Source: Chloroflexota bacterium (lineage in GTDB: Bacteria > Chloroflexota > Anaerolineae > Aggregatilineales > Phototrophicaceae). From it: a stretch of DNA of 28,857 nucleotides. The DNA lies in assembly GCA_026706395.1 (NCBI GenBank), contig JAPOYU010000054.1, positions 51,278 through 80,134 of the forward strand. The letters run 5' to 3'. The position numbers and the translations under genes were made by a program. Position 1 is the stretch's first letter; every line of letters begins with the position of its first letter. This document shows, piece by piece, positions 8,265-17,987 of the stretch. Below the pieces are notes generated by a model that saw nothing but the letters and a program-made list of their open reading frames with translations, did no database searches and was not told the DNA's origin.

Positions 8265-9695
8265 TCAGGGACGCCGCTCCAGCGCGCGATAAAGCGGGCG
8301 CCGGTGTTGATTGCCGGAACCGTCAAAGTAGGGGAAAAGCAAGCTGTAGGCGGCCAATTCGCTGCGCGCGTAAACCGTGTGTTCTACCGCATAGCTCAGG
8401 TTCCAGAGGATCATGACGGCAATATCGCCGCGCGACTGTCCGATCTGGAAGGCGCGCATCGTGTAATCCATTTGATCTTGCGCCGAATTGTATGCCATCC
8501 ACGGGTCCGGCGCGGCCGAGGGAAAATCTTCCCAGGTCGCCCAGCCGAATTCAGTCACCCACATCTTCGACTTGTCTCCGTATGCGGCGATGATGCCGGC
8601 ATAATCACGGAGCGTCTGCCGGAAGAAGAATTGTGGGTGATCATCCCAGCCTTGGCCCTCCACATTATTGCAGCAGAGGAAGTCGGGCGGGTTGCCCCAA
8701 CTGTAGGGATGCACGCCTATCTTGACATCTGGATAGCGCGCCAAACCGGCTTGATACATCTGGCGCAGGAACGCGCGGTCGTCGACAGAAACACCGCTGT
8801 GGTTCCCTGTCGGCGCCAGGCCGGCTGTCACTATCGAAATAGTGGGCGAGTAAGCGCGGATCGTGTCATAGGCGACGCGGAAAAGCTCCATGTAACTCGC
8901 GCCGCTGATCGGGCGATTGCCGGTCCATTCCCGGCGCAGATTCGGCTCGTTCCAGATTTCGATCGCATCCACGTATGGGCCGACCTGTTCCATCAGCTGC
9001 CTGAGAAAACTCGCAAGTTGGTTTAGGTCATCGGGCGGCCCGTCTTCGCTCCGGTTCGTATGCCTGGACCAATCGGGCGCCTTGACGACGCTGAGCATAA
9101 CCTGGAAACCATATTTGTCGGCTTTTTGCACGTGCAGTTGAAACAGGCGGAAGTTCCGCTCAAATTGACCCTGTCGGTCCGGCTGAAGCCATTCCCAGGC
9201 CGCCTGTACCTTGACCCAACTGACGCGCAGGGGCACGATCTGCTGCATCCTGTATTCCCAGGTGTCGACATCATAGTTGTAATGCAGTTGGATACCCATC
9301 TGGCCTGGATCCAGTCGAGTTTGGTCGACTGGCAGAGCTGTGGTGTAGGCGCTGCCGGGAAGCGTCACGATTGGCGTCGCCGTTGGCGCCAAGGTCGGGC
9401 GCTGCGTCGAGGTCGGCGGCTGTGTATATTCGGGTCCGATAACCGGACCGAAGTCCCGCTCTCCGGCGTCAGTCGCGATCGCTGCCGGCGCGTTTGGATC
9501 GGCGGTTGGCAGTTGGTCACCGGCAACGGGCGGCAGGGCCTTGATTGCTGGAAGGGTTTGCGTCGGCAATTCCGCTGTGAGTTGAACTTCGGGCGCTACG
9601 CTTACCGTCGACTCAACTGCGCAGGCGACGAGCGCCGCGCCAAGCACGACTATAGTTAGTATGTGTAGAGTCGGTCTGGGCCGCTGTCCCGTCAT
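8265..9695 (-). CDS. Lipid-anchored clan-A glycoside hydrolase (GH5/GH39-like)
   Basis: A 476-residue predicted extracellular lipoprotein. The signal peptide ends in lipobox LVAC with the modified Cys at residue 25. A Pro/Thr/Ala-rich, low-complexity linker follows to about 125. The rest resembles a clan-A (beta/alpha)8 hydrolase: proton donor E250 in IEIWNEPN and nucleophile E382 in WVTEFGW, with VKVQAAWEWLQP and IGVHPYSWG at typical strand ends. It should cleave a beta-linked polysaccharide at the cell surface. The substrate and exact GH family cannot be told from motifs alone. The ATG at 9695 has no clear Shine-Dalgarno, but the signal peptide fits this start. It stands alone between rpoC (convergent) and gyrA (divergent). 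Confidence 0.82.
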   Translation of the reverse strand: MTGQRPRPTLHILTIVVLGAALVACAVESTVSVAPEVQLTAELPTQTLPAIKALPPVAGDQLPTADPNAPAAIATDAGERDFGPVIGPEYTQPPTSTQRPTLAPTATPIVTLPGSAYTTALPVDQTRLDPGQMGIQLHYNYDVDTWEYRMQQIVPLRVSWVKVQAAWEWLQPDRQGQFERNFRLFQLHVQKADKYGFQVMLSVVKAPDWSRHTNRSEDGPPDDLNQLASFLRQLMEQVGPYVDAIEIWNEPNLRREWTGNRPISGASYMELFRVAYDTIRAYSPTISIVTAGLAPTGNHSGVSVDDRAFLRQMYQAGLARYPDVKIGVHPYSWGNPPDFLCCNNVEGQGWDDHPQFFFRQTLRDYAGIIAAYGDKSKMWVTEFGWATWEDFPSAAPDPWMAYNSAQDQMDYTMRAFQIGQSRGDIAVMILWNLSYAVEHTVYARSELAAYSLLFPYFDGSGNQHRRPLYRALERRP

Positions 9696-9785
9696 AGCAT
9701 TTCAACGCGCTGCATTATTGCGCTGGTACGATGCTGCGTTCCCGAGCCAAATGATGTGCCGTAACGATAGTTGACGCGATTGCAT

Positions 9786-9815
9786 TTGACACTCTCTCAA
9801 ATCGCATTCTACAAT
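9786..9815 (+). promoter_or_regulatory. Sigma70-type promoter of gyrA
   Basis: TTGACA (9786-9791) and TACAAT (9810-9815) are separated by 18 nt, the same spacing as the rpoC promoter. Transcription should start near 9822, leaving a leader of about 250 nt before the preferred gyrA ATG. Confidence 0.75.
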
Positions 9816-10068
9816 GGGAAATTGAAGTTCGCCTTAGAATCGGGCTTTGCGCTCCTGACGATTTCAATACGCTTTAGCAATTCGGTTCGCTCGCCGGCAG
9901 CAGCCTGAGGCAAGTCGGCTCGGCTGGAGCTAATCTGCGAGAAATCCGCCATTATTGGTCGAGCAGTTTGCAGCCGTCTGGAGCGCCGAAACGCCGCCGC
10001 CCATACAGGTGATTACACAGGCGGGAATGGTTACCCGCGCTAATCTGAAGTCCCGCCGAGGTCCTGCG
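9816..10068 (+). promoter_or_regulatory. Long gyrA leader with alternative hairpins
   Basis: No gene of its own is seen here. Near the 3' end GGCGGGA (10020-10026) is complementary to TCCCGCC (10051-10057), which ends right against the gyrA Shine-Dalgarno GAGGT (10058-10062). Part of the same 5' arm, GCGGG (10021-10025), can instead pair with CCCGC (10034-10038). The two folds exclude each other. The gyrA frame is open upstream to a TTG at 9955 and contains an ATG at 10027, so part of this stretch could encode an N-terminal extension instead. Confidence 0.4.
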
Positions 10069-12645
10069 ATGAAAGATCAATCAGTTCATCAAATCAACAT
10101 CGAAAGCGAAATGCGCGATGCCTATTTGAGTTACGCCATGAGCGTGATCGTGTCGCGCGCGCTGCCCGATGCGCGTGACGGGCTCAAACCTGTTCATCGT
10201 CGTATCTTGTATGCCATGCACGATATGGGCATGGGCGCCGGCAGCGCACACAAGAAGAGCGCGCGCATCGTCGGCGAGGTGCTCGGCAAATATCATCCCC
10301 ATGGCGATGGCGCAGTCTACGAAACGATGGTGCGGATGGCGCAAGACTTTTCCATGCGCTACATGCTGATAGACGGGCAGGGCAACTTCGGCAGCATTGA
10401 TGGCGATGGCGCGGCGGCGATGCGTTATACCGAGGCGCGTATGGCGAGCATCGGCGGCGAGTTGCTTGTCGATATCAACAAGGACACTGTTGACTTCGTC
10501 GAGAACTTTGACGGCACTTTGAATGAACCGGCAGTATTGCCTTCGATGGTGCCGAATCTATTGATAAACGGCGCGTCAGGTATAGCGGTGGGCATGTCGA
10601 CCAATATCCCGCCGCACAACCTGGGCGAGGTCTGCAACGCGTTGATTTATATGCTGGAGCAATGGGAGCGGCTCGACGCGATTGATGTCGATGAACTGAT
10701 GCAATTCGTCAAGGGACCTGATTTTCCAACCGGCGGCGTCATATACAAGATGCGCGGCGAAGAGGATATGCTGCGGCAGGCGATGGCGACCGGCCGCGGG
10801 AAGGCCACGCTGCGGGCGAAAGTGCATATTGAAGACATGGGGCGGGGCAAATCTCGCGTCATCGTCAGCGAATTGCCCTATCAGACCAACAAAACCACCT
10901 TGATCGAGCGTATCGCCAGCTTGGTGCGCGCCGATAAACTTGAAGGACTAGCTGACCTTCGCGACGAATCCGACCGCCAAAATCCCATTCGACTCATCAT
11001 CGAATTGAAAACCAACGTTAACGTCACCGATGTGCTGGTCCAGCTCTTCAAGCTGACGCCGTTGCAGTCGACTTTCGGCATCATCATGTTAGCGCTGGTA
11101 GATGGCCAGCCGCGCCTGCTGAGCTTGAAGCAAGCGTTGCGCGTCTATCTGGAGCATCGGCTGGAGGTGGTGCTGCGCCGCAGCCGCTTTGATCTGGCGC
11201 GGGCTCGCGAACGCGCCCATGTGCTGGAGGGCTTGATCGTCGCCTTGGACAACCTCGATGCTGTGATCAAGACGATACGCAAATCCCGCAAGATTGAGAC
11301 TGCCCGTAATAATTTGATGAAGAACTTCAAGGTTAGCGAAATCCAGGCGGGGGCGATCCTGGAAATGCCGCTGCGGCGCCTGGCATCGCTGGAAATCCGC
11401 CGCATCCGCGACGAGTACAAGGAGAAACAGCGCTTGATCAAGTCGCTGGAAGAGTTGCTGGCCAGCCCGCAAAGGCAGCGCGCTCGTATTGCTGAGGAGC
11501 TTGCGAACGTGAAAACCGAGTATGGCGATCGGCGGCGCACCATTATCTCGGAGGGCGAGGCGACCGGCTTGACGCAAGCCGATTTCCTGATGCCGGAGGA
11601 AAAGACGGTGGTCTTGATGAGCTCCAAGGGGCATTTGGGGCGCACGCGGCTGGATGAAGCCCCCAAGGTTACTACCGCAACCAAGAATCCGCCTCGTCTG
11701 CTGCAGCATAGCACAACGGCGCAGATTCTTTACTTATTCGCAGATGACGGCAGTTGCGCTACGCTTCATGTGCAGCAGGCGCCCCAGGTAGAGCAGGCGG
11801 CGGATGGCATGCGCTTTAACGACTTGACTGCGCTATCCAACAAGCGAAAGATCGTCTCCTTCCTGTGCTTGCCGATGGATTTGACAAGTGGGTACCTTTG
11901 CTTTATCACCGCCCAAGGCCAAGTCAAGCGTTTGCAGCTCTTGGACTTGCCAGGTGTCATGTCCCATGATTTCAGCCTGATGAAGCTGGCGAGGGGTGAC
12001 CGAATCGTTACGGTCCTCTTCAGCAGCGGGACGGATGAGCTTATTCTTGCCACAGCGCGGGGCTACGCCATTCGTTTCAGTGAAGACGATGTGCGGCCAA
12101 CCGGCTTGACCTCGGGCGGCGTGCGAGGGATGGATCTGAAGGAAAAGGGCGACAAAGTAGTTGCAGCTTGTCTCGTCGCCGATAGAGCGAGCCACTTCTG
12201 GCACATCAATCGACGTGGCTTCGCCAATGTTACGCCGCTCTCCAAGATGCGCTCTCAGGCGCGCGGCGGGATCGGCAAGCGCTTGCGTGGGCTGCAAGAG
12301 ATGGATAGTCATTTGGTAGCAGTTGCTACCGGAAAGCTGGCGAATACGCTCTTGGTATTGACCAGCAAAGGCAAAGCGAAGTATATGACCCTAAGCCTGG
12401 CGGAAACCGTTAAGCTGGGTCCACGGGGCATTGAGCCCGTCATCGCCTTGAGAGAAAAGGAGTCGGTCGTGGCAGCGGTCGAATATCGCAAGCGAATTGA
12501 TACGCCAGAAGATGAGAAACTGCCGGACCAAGAATTGTCTCTCGAAGAGATTGAACTTCTGCTCAATGAGGCGGACAGCGCTGCGGACGATGACACCGAC
12601 GCCAAATCAAATGGCGCCGACCCCGGGCTTAGCGCTGGCGACTGA
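10069..12645 (+). CDS. gyrA: DNA gyrase (type IIA topoisomerase) subunit A
   Basis: The DNA-cleaving subunit of gyrase, 858 residues from the chosen ATG. Visible features: [16 protein letters not shown] and [15 protein letters not shown] at the N-terminus, catalytic Tyr120 in [11 protein letters not shown], a winged-helix/tower/coiled-coil region to about 490, then a beta-pinwheel C-terminal domain and an acidic tail. A degenerate GyrA box, QARGGIG (about 730-736, consensus QRRGGKG), favours GyrA over ParC but does not prove it. The quinolone-determining positions read G81 and E85 (Ser83 and Asp87 in E. coli). The frame is open back to 9955, but family N-termini align with [10 protein letters not shown] and GAGGT lies 6 nt before this ATG. 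The 3' end overlaps the convergent QTMAN gene by 17 bp. Confidence 0.95.
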   Translation: MKDQSVHQINIESEMRDAYLSYAMSVIVSRALPDARDGLKPVHRRILYAMHDMGMGAGSAHKKSARIVGEVLGKYHPHGDGAVYETMVRMAQDFSMRYMLIDGQGNFGSIDGDGAAAMRYTEARMASIGGELLVDINKDTVDFVENFDGTLNEPAVLPSMVPNLLINGASGIAVGMSTNIPPHNLGEVCNALIYMLEQWERLDAIDVDELMQFVKGPDFPTGGVIYKMRGEEDMLRQAMATGRGKATLRAKVHIEDMGRGKSRVIVSELPYQTNKTTLIERIASLVRADKLEGLADLRDESDRQNPIRLIIELKTNVNVTDVLVQLFKLTPLQSTFGIIMLALVDGQPRLLSLKQALRVYLEHRLEVVLRRSRFDLARARERAHVLEGLIVALDNLDAVIKTIRKSRKIETARNNLMKNFKVSEIQAGAILEMPLRRLASLEIRRIRDEYKEKQRLIKSLEELLASPQRQRARIAEELANVKTEYGDRRRTIISEGEATGLTQADFLMPEEKTVVLMSSKGHLGRTRLDEAPKVTTATKNPPRLLQHSTTAQILYLFADDGSCATLHVQQAPQVEQAADGMRFNDLTALSNKRKIVSFLCLPMDLTSGYLCFITAQGQVKRLQLLDLPGVMSHDFSLMKLARGDRIVTVLFSSGTDELILATARGYAIRFSEDDVRPTGLTSGGVRGMDLKEKGDKVVAACLVADRASHFWHINRRGFANVTPLSKMRSQARGGIGKRLRGLQEMDSHLVAVATGKLANTLLVLTSKGKAKYMTLSLAETVKLGPRGIEPVIALREKESVVAAVEYRKRIDTPEDEKLPDQELSLEEIELLLNEADSAADDDTDAKSNGADPGLSAGD

Positions 12646-13717
12646 CCAGGGCTTCCATTTCGGAGTCATACTTTGGCGCCATCTCTCGCCAGTCAAAACC
12701 GGCGATTTTCTCACGTAATCTTGATGTATCGGGCCTGGTTCCGCTCTCAAGATGATAGCGCAATTGGGCCGTGAGCCGATCACGCTGATACAGGCAGACG
12801 GCTCTGAGGTCGTCCGTCAGCAAGTGCGGATAATTCAGGCGATCGGGCAGGATGGGCAGGCAGCCGCAGGCGATCGCCTCACAGACGGAGATCCCGAAGA
12901 ACTCCTGCCAGGCCGTGCTCACGACATAATCCGCCTCCCAGAGCAGCCGCGCGTATTCAGCGAATGACTCGACATAACCCAGCTGAATGAGTCTGTCGGA
13001 AAGCGCGTTCTTCGCCCGCCTAAATGCCTCCGGCATCTCGCCAAACTGTTCCCCGGTGATAGCCGCTTTGAACGCGTAACCGTCGTCGGCGAGTTTGATC
13101 AGACTGTTTACAAAGGCGGCCGGATCTTTGTCCTCTTCCCAGCGGTGGTTCCACAGGATGACGGGCGGCTTCGCTTTGTCTTTGACGACGCGATAGGCCT
13201 CATAGCGTTGCAGGTCCATGCCTACTGGCAAGACCTTGGACTTCGCCTTTATGTCCTCGATCGTTCCCAGCTCATTAAAATCGGCGAAGTGCTTGAGCAT
13301 GCGCGGCAGTTGCGCCATGAAGTCCTTCAGGTGAAATTCGCTGTTGAAGTAAACGCCATCGGCGGTCAGGGCGCTGACGTAGTTGATGAAGCCGTAGCGC
13401 CAGCCATGCCTTTGGCGCCGGTTCTGCGGGTAGGACAACTGGTTCTCGTGAAAATACAGGGCGATCGGCATATCGCCGTGCTGTCGATAGGTCAGGGCGC
13501 GGAAGATCGACAGGTCGATCATGCTGGAAGCGAGGATGAGATCGGGCTTGGAATTCAGCAGCCGCGCGAAGCTGATCGCCGCGCCCTGCATCCGCCATTT
13601 CCAATACTCCGCTGGCAGGGTGATCAACTCAACATCGTGATGGGAGAAACATCTGTAGCCGTCGGCCCAGGCGCGGTGGCTGCCGCCATAGTATGATTCC
13701 AGCAGGGCGATGTGCAT
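12629..13717 (-). CDS. QTMAN-type (DUF3524) glycosyltransferase, probable tRNA-queuosine mannosyltransferase
   Basis: A 362-residue GT-B-fold glycosyltransferase of the DUF3524/GTDC1 family. Diagnostic motifs: [15 protein letters not shown] at 7-21, [10 protein letters not shown] at 88-97, [14 protein letters not shown] at 186-199, and the GT4-like [18 protein letters not shown] donor site in the C-terminal half. The vertebrate member (QTMAN) transfers mannose from GDP-mannose to queuosine in the anticodon of tRNA-Asp. The bacterial role is inferred by homology. The start is 14 nt after the rel stop on the same strand, so the two are probably cotranscribed; no good Shine-Dalgarno is visible. 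The 3' end overlaps gyrA tail to tail. Family membership is secure; substrate is an inference. Confidence 0.85.
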   Translation of the reverse strand: MHIALLESYYGGSHRAWADGYRCFSHHDVELITLPAEYWKWRMQGAAISFARLLNSKPDLILASSMIDLSIFRALTYRQHGDMPIALYFHENQLSYPQNRRQRHGWRYGFINYVSALTADGVYFNSEFHLKDFMAQLPRMLKHFADFNELGTIEDIKAKSKVLPVGMDLQRYEAYRVVKDKAKPPVILWNHRWEEDKDPAAFVNSLIKLADDGYAFKAAITGEQFGEMPEAFRRAKNALSDRLIQLGYVESFAEYARLLWEADYVVSTAWQEFFGISVCEAIACGCLPILPDRLNYPHLLTDDLRAVCLYQRDRLTAQLRYHLESGTRPDTSRLREKIAGFDWREMAPKYDSEMEALVSRQR

Positions 13718-13731
13718 GTGGCGCCGCTAGC

Positions 13732-15948
13732 CTAACCGGTGTTGCGCCGGCGCGCCTCGACGACACTGGGTATGAGATCGATCTTTGAGAGGATGCGGGT
13801 CAATTGCTGATTGCTGGCGATCTCAAGCTGCAGGTTTAGCGTGGCGATGTGATTGCGCGTGTTGACCTCGACCGATGCGATGTTCACGTGCTGGTCGGCG
13901 ATGATCGTGCTGATCTCCCGCAGCAGCCCCTCGCGATCATAGGCCACCACTTCAACCGGCACCAGGTAGCGCTGTTCCTCTACTTCCGGCCCCCAGGAGA
14001 CATCAATCAGACGCTCGGTCTCGCGCGAGGCGGTGATATTGGGGCAATCCTTCTGGTGCACCGTGACGCCGCGCCCCCGCGTGATATAGCCGATGATGTC
14101 ATCGCCGGGCATGGGCGCGCAGCAGCGGCCGAGGTTTACGAGCAGCCCGCCGGCCCCCATGATGCTGACACCCTTGGAGACCTTGGCCCCGAGCGGCTTG
14201 CTGCGCGGTTTGAGCAGCTCTTCTTCGCTGATGCTCTCGGCTGATTTGCGCCGCTCGTCTTCGAGTACGCGGTTGGTGATCTGCGAGCCGGTGACATCGC
14301 CGGCGCCGATGGCGGCGAGAAAATCGTCAAGCTTTTCGAAATCCAGCAGCCGCGCCACCGACTCGAAGGTGACCTTTTCCAGCACGCCGAGCCGCTTTAG
14401 CTCGCGTTCAAGCACTTCCCGTCCCATAACGATATGCTTGTCGCGGTTCTGCTTGCGCAGCCAATGGCGTATCTTGGTGCGCGCCCGATTTGTTACGGCG
14501 TAATCAAGGTCGGGATTCAGCCAATCCATGCTGGGGCCGCCCCGCTTCGCCGTCAGGATCTCCACCTGATCGCCCATTTTCAGCTTGTAATTCAAGGGCA
14601 TGAGCCGGCCATTGACCTTTGCGCCGCGGCAGCGATTGCCGATATCGGTGTGAATATGATAGGCGAAATCGATAGGTGTAGCGCCCACCGGCAGATCGAT
14701 GATGTCGCCATTCGGCGTCACACTGTAGACGCGATCCTGGAAGACTTCGGATTTGACCGTGTCGACGAACTGCGAGGCGTCGTTGACTTCGGGCCCGAAT
14801 TCCATCAGGCGCCGAAGATAATCTAGGCGCTGCTCAAAGGCCTGGTCATGCCCGTTGTTGCCTTCTTTGTAGCGCCAATGCGCGGCGATGCCGTATTCGG
14901 CGTCTTCGTGCATCTCCCAGGTGCGTATCTGCACCTCGACGGTCTTCCCTTCATCATCATGCACAGCGGTGTGAAGACTGCGGTAGAAATTGTCCTTGGG
15001 GTTGGCGACGTAGTCATCAAACTCGCCGGGAATGGGGCGCCAGAGGTTATGCACGATACCCAGCGCCAGATAGCATTCCGCCAGCGACTCGACCAGGACG
15101 CGCATGCCGCGGATATCGTAGATCTGCTCCAGCGGCAGGTCCTTGCGGGTCATCTTGCTGTAAATGCTGTAGATATGCTTCGGTCTGGCGCTGATCGTGA
15201 CCTCCGTGATTCGGGCTTTACGCAGCTCCGTCGTCAGACGCTCTTTGATGCGCGCCACGTAGCTTTCGCGTTCATCGCGCCGCTCATCCAGCGCTTTGGC
15301 GATCGAACGATAGGCCTCCGGATTGAGATAGCGGAAACTGAGATCTTCCAATTCCCACTTCATCTGCCAGATGCCCAGCCGGTTGGCCAGCGGCGCGAAG
15401 ATGTCCATGGTCTCCTGCGCCACCGCTCGCTGTTTGTCCCGCGACATATAACCGAGTGTACGCATGTTGTGCAGGCGGTCGGCCAGCTTGACCAGCACCA
15501 CGCGCACATCATCGCCCATGGTCAACAGCATCTTGCGAATATATTCCATCTCGCGGTTAATCGCGCTGGAGCGGCGCGAATCGCCGACCGGTGAAACATT
15601 CTTGATTGGCAGGCGCTTCAGTTTGGTGACGCCATCCACCAGTTTGGCGATCGTCGTGCCGAACTCGCTGCGGAGGTCATCCAGGCTTACATCGCTGTCT
15701 TCCACGACATCGTGCAGCAAGCCGGCCGCGATCGTTTCGGCATCCAGCTTCATTTCCGCCAGGATGCTCGCCACCGCGACGCAATGCGTGAAGTAGGGCT
15801 CGCCCGATTTACGCCGCTGGCTCGCGTGGGCGTTTTCGGCTCGTTGATAGGCGGCCGCGACCAAGTCGACTTCATTGTGTTTGATTTCTGGCAAGGCGTT
15901 CAGCAGGGATTCGAGGTCGCGCGAGTAGAGGTTGGTCGGAGTCACCAT
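13732..15948 (-). CDS. rel: Bifunctional (p)ppGpp synthetase/hydrolase, RelA/SpoT family
   Basis: A long RSH protein of 738 residues with the full domain set. The HD hydrolase domain carries H55, H79-D80 in LLHDVVED and D157 in KLADRLHN. The synthetase domain (about 240-355) carries ARPKHIYSIYSKM, IYDIRGMRV and E338 in VEVQIRTWEMHEDAEYG. TGS lies at about 405-467, a zinc-finger-like segment has CC and a later H/C (GRCCAPMPGDD, VHQKDC), and ACT is at about 660-735. The intact HD box supports (p)ppGpp hydrolysis as well as synthesis. It makes the stringent-response alarmone, and the TGS-ACT half senses the ribosome. AGGTGA lies 7 nt before the ATG, and a promoter is seen at 15984-16013. The QTMAN gene follows closely. 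Confidence 0.96.
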   Translation of the reverse strand: MVTPTNLYSRDLESLLNALPEIKHNEVDLVAAAYQRAENAHASQRRKSGEPYFTHCVAVASILAEMKLDAETIAAGLLHDVVEDSDVSLDDLRSEFGTTIAKLVDGVTKLKRLPIKNVSPVGDSRRSSAINREMEYIRKMLLTMGDDVRVVLVKLADRLHNMRTLGYMSRDKQRAVAQETMDIFAPLANRLGIWQMKWELEDLSFRYLNPEAYRSIAKALDERRDERESYVARIKERLTTELRKARITEVTISARPKHIYSIYSKMTRKDLPLEQIYDIRGMRVLVESLAECYLALGIVHNLWRPIPGEFDDYVANPKDNFYRSLHTAVHDDEGKTVEVQIRTWEMHEDAEYGIAAHWRYKEGNNGHDQAFEQRLDYLRRLMEFGPEVNDASQFVDTVKSEVFQDRVYSVTPNGDIIDLPVGATPIDFAYHIHTDIGNRCRGAKVNGRLMPLNYKLKMGDQVEILTAKRGGPSMDWLNPDLDYAVTNRARTKIRHWLRKQNRDKHIVMGREVLERELKRLGVLEKVTFESVARLLDFEKLDDFLAAIGAGDVTGSQITNRVLEDERRKSAESISEEELLKPRSKPLGAKVSKGVSIMGAGGLLVNLGRCCAPMPGDDIIGYITRGRGVTVHQKDCPNITASRETERLIDVSWGPEVEEQRYLVPVEVVAYDREGLLREISTIIADQHVNIASVEVNTRNHIATLNLQLEIASNQQLTRILSKIDLIPSVVEARRRNTG

Positions 15949-15983
15949 GTAGCGGTCACCTGCTGGGACATGCTTGACTTTAG

Positions 15984-16013
15984 ATTAGCACATTCTGGCG
16001 CGCTTGTCGTCAA
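15984..16013 (-). promoter_or_regulatory. Promoter of the rel-QTMAN unit
   Basis: On the minus strand, TTGACG (16008-16013) and GCTAAT (15984-15989) are separated by 18 nt. A start near 15977 would leave a leader of about 30 nt with the AGGTGA Shine-Dalgarno. The -10 is imperfect. The remainder of the 135-nt gap to prfB shows no other signal. Confidence 0.5.
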
Positions 16014-16083
16014 GTCTCACGGAAATCGATATGCTTGCAAAACTGAATTCGAACCCGCTGCCGGCGAATCCGCGTTGACTTCG

Positions 16084-17211
16084 CTAGCCGCTTACTTTCT
16101 GGCGCAGGAAGGCCTCGATGAAGTCGCCCAAGCGGCCATCGAGCACGGCGGCAGTATTGCCAACTTCGACGCTTGTGCGGTGATCTTTCACCATCTGATA
16201 TGGGTGCAGGACGTAAGAGCGAATCTGGTTGCCCCAGCCGGCATCAACATTCTCGCCTTTGAGTTCCGCCATCTCCGCTTCCTGCTTGGCCCGTTCCATC
16301 TCAAAAAGGCGCGCTCTGAGGATCTGCATGGCGCGGTCACGATTCTGCGCCTGGCTGCGCTGGTTCTGGCACTGGACTACCAGACTGGTCGGCAGATGTG
16401 TGATGCGCACGGCCGTGTCATTTTTCTGTACGTGCTGGCCGCCGGCGCCGCTGGCGCGGTAGGTGTCGATGCGGATGTCTTTGTCTTCCACTTCGATCTC
16501 GATATCGCTCTGAATGTCGGGCCATAGCTCAACCTTGGCAAAGGAAGTATGACGGCGATTCGCGCTGTCAAAAGGACTCAGCCGCACGAGCCGATGCACC
16601 CCCTCCTCGCTCTGCAAGTAACCGAAGGCGAAATCACCTTTTACGCTGATTGTCACACTCTTGATGCCGGCTTCGTCGCCATTGCTGCGATCGAGGATCT
16701 CCGCCTTGTAGCCGCTCTGCTCCATCCAGCGCAGGTACATGCGCTCCAGTATTTCCGCCCAGTCCTGGGCATCGACGCCGCCGGCGCCGGCGTGAATCGC
16801 GAAGATGGCGTCTTCACTGTCGTAATCGCCGGAGAGCATCGCTTGCAGCGACATCGTCTCGACCAGTTGGCTCAGTGTCTCGGCCTCGGCTGCCAGCTCC
16901 GCCTCCATATCGGCATCGGCGATCTCGGCGAGTTCAATCGCATCGGCAATGCGATCGGCGAGCGTCCCCCACTTGTCGACGAGCGCCTTCAACCTGGCGA
17001 GTTGCTGCATTGTCCTCTGAGCGGCGTCGGGCTGGTCCCAAAAGTCGGGGGCGCTGGCGGCGGTCTCCAGGTCACCGATGAGCCTGGCCTTGGCGGCGAT
17101 ATCAATGCGCGTCATCAATTCGTCGATCTGCCGCTTAAACTCATTGAGCTGGCTTCTGATGTTTTCCATGCTGATCAGGGCGGAGCCCGTCTGCACCCTT
17201 CTGCCTTGCAT
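16084..17211 (-). CDS. prfB: Peptide chain release factor 2
   Basis: RF2 recognises UGA/UAA stop codons and triggers peptide release. Motifs: the RF2-specific stop-reading tripeptide SPF at 212-214 (RF1 has PxT) and the GGQ peptidyl-hydrolysis motif at 257-259 in RASGAGGQHVQKNDTAVRI. The 375-residue frame is continuous: the region equivalent to the E. coli programmed frameshift (before the DFWDQPDAAQ segment) has no in-frame TGA, so no frameshift is needed. The ATG at 17211 overlaps the TAA of the upstream methyltransferase gene (TAATG), suggesting coupling. The family-like N-terminus begins at Met15 (17169), an alternative start giving 361 residues; neither has a clear Shine-Dalgarno. Confidence 0.96.
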   Translation of the reverse strand: MQGRRVQTGSALISMENIRSQLNEFKRQIDELMTRIDIAAKARLIGDLETAASAPDFWDQPDAAQRTMQQLARLKALVDKWGTLADRIADAIELAEIADADMEAELAAEAETLSQLVETMSLQAMLSGDYDSEDAIFAIHAGAGGVDAQDWAEILERMYLRWMEQSGYKAEILDRSNGDEAGIKSVTISVKGDFAFGYLQSEEGVHRLVRLSPFDSANRRHTSFAKVELWPDIQSDIEIEVEDKDIRIDTYRASGAGGQHVQKNDTAVRITHLPTSLVVQCQNQRSQAQNRDRAMQILRARLFEMERAKQEAEMAELKGENVDAGWGNQIRSYVLHPYQMVKDHRTSVEVGNTAAVLDGRLGDFIEAFLRQKVSG

Positions 17212-17987
17212 TAACTGCTCTGACGCTGGCGGTAGTATTCGTACATGAGAATGGCGCCGCTGACCGATACATTGAGTGAATCGCTCAAGCCGCCAGCCAT
17301 AGGTATTTTCACGCGGCTATCGGCTTGTGCCAGCCAAAACCGATCCAGCCCGCGATCTTCCGCGCCCAAAACAATCGCGCTCCTGCCTTGGAATTCCAAC
17401 TCAAACAGATCGGTTGCGCCATCGACATCGGCGCAGACAAGCTGAATGCCGCCGCCCTTCAGATATTCCGCGGCCTCGTCCCCGCTGAGTTGATAGACGT
17501 TATCAAGGAAGCAGGCGCCAGTGCTGCTGCGAATGATGTTCGGATTATAAAGGTCGAGCGCGGTATCGACCAGTACAATCGCGTCAATGCCCGTGGCGTC
17601 CGCCGTGCGCAGCAGCGCGCCGATATTGCCCGGTACGCGCAGATCGACCAGCACCAGCGCGTGATTGATTGCCGCCTGCTTTAGTTCTGGCAGTCCCTGT
17701 TTCGGCCGGCTGTGCATCACCGCGAGGATGCCGCCAGGGTTTTCCCGGTAGCTGATGCGCGGCATAAGCTGAATAGAAACCCGATGCGCTTCGACATCAG
17801 CGGGCAAGTCAAGCTCGGCAATCTCGGGACAATGCAAAACAAAATCCACACTGTAACCGCAATCCAGAGCGCGCCGGAGATCGCGTTCATAATCGATCGC
17901 GAAGCGCGCGGCTTGTTCCCGTCCGCGCTTGCTCCGCAGGCGGTTGATCAACTTTATCTTGCTGTTTTGGGCGCTGGTGAGGATCAA
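17211..17987 (-). CDS. SpoU/TrmH-family RNA 2'-O-methyltransferase
   Basis: A 258-residue SPOUT enzyme that should transfer methyl from S-adenosylmethionine to a ribose 2'-OH in rRNA or tRNA. The three SpoU motifs are clear: motif 1 VPGNIGALLRTADATG (N121, R127), motif 2 AIVLGAEDRGLD (about 204-215), and motif 3 VKIPMAGGLSDSLNVSVSG (N239). The N-terminal 100 residues match the substrate-binding domain of 23S rRNA methyltransferases of the RlmB/TsnR-like group, but the modified nucleotide cannot be assigned. The start is a TTG overlapping the TGA of ftsY (TTGA), and the stop overlaps the ATG of prfB, so the three genes are translationally coupled. Confidence 0.9.
   Translation of the reverse strand: MILTSAQNSKIKLINRLRSKRGREQAARFAIDYERDLRRALDCGYSVDFVLHCPEIAELDLPADVEAHRVSIQLMPRISYRENPGGILAVMHSRPKQGLPELKQAAINHALVLVDLRVPGNIGALLRTADATGIDAIVLVDTALDLYNPNIIRSSTGACFLDNVYQLSGDEAAEYLKGGGIQLVCADVDGATDLFELEFQGRSAIVLGAEDRGLDRFWLAQADSRVKIPMAGGLSDSLNVSVSGAILMYEYYRQRQSS

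Noticed and set aside
9955..10068. N-terminal extension of GyrA from a TTG
   Set aside because: The family N-terminus aligns from the ATG at 10069, which has its own Shine-Dalgarno. The extension has no known motif.
14848..15594. Long plus-strand open frames opposite rel and prfB
   Set aside because: They lie entirely within strongly supported minus-strand genes and show no family motifs.
16950..17211. Programmed +1 frameshift of prfB
   Set aside because: The RF2 frame is continuous and the segment aligned with the E. coli frameshift site has no in-frame TGA, so no frameshift is required.
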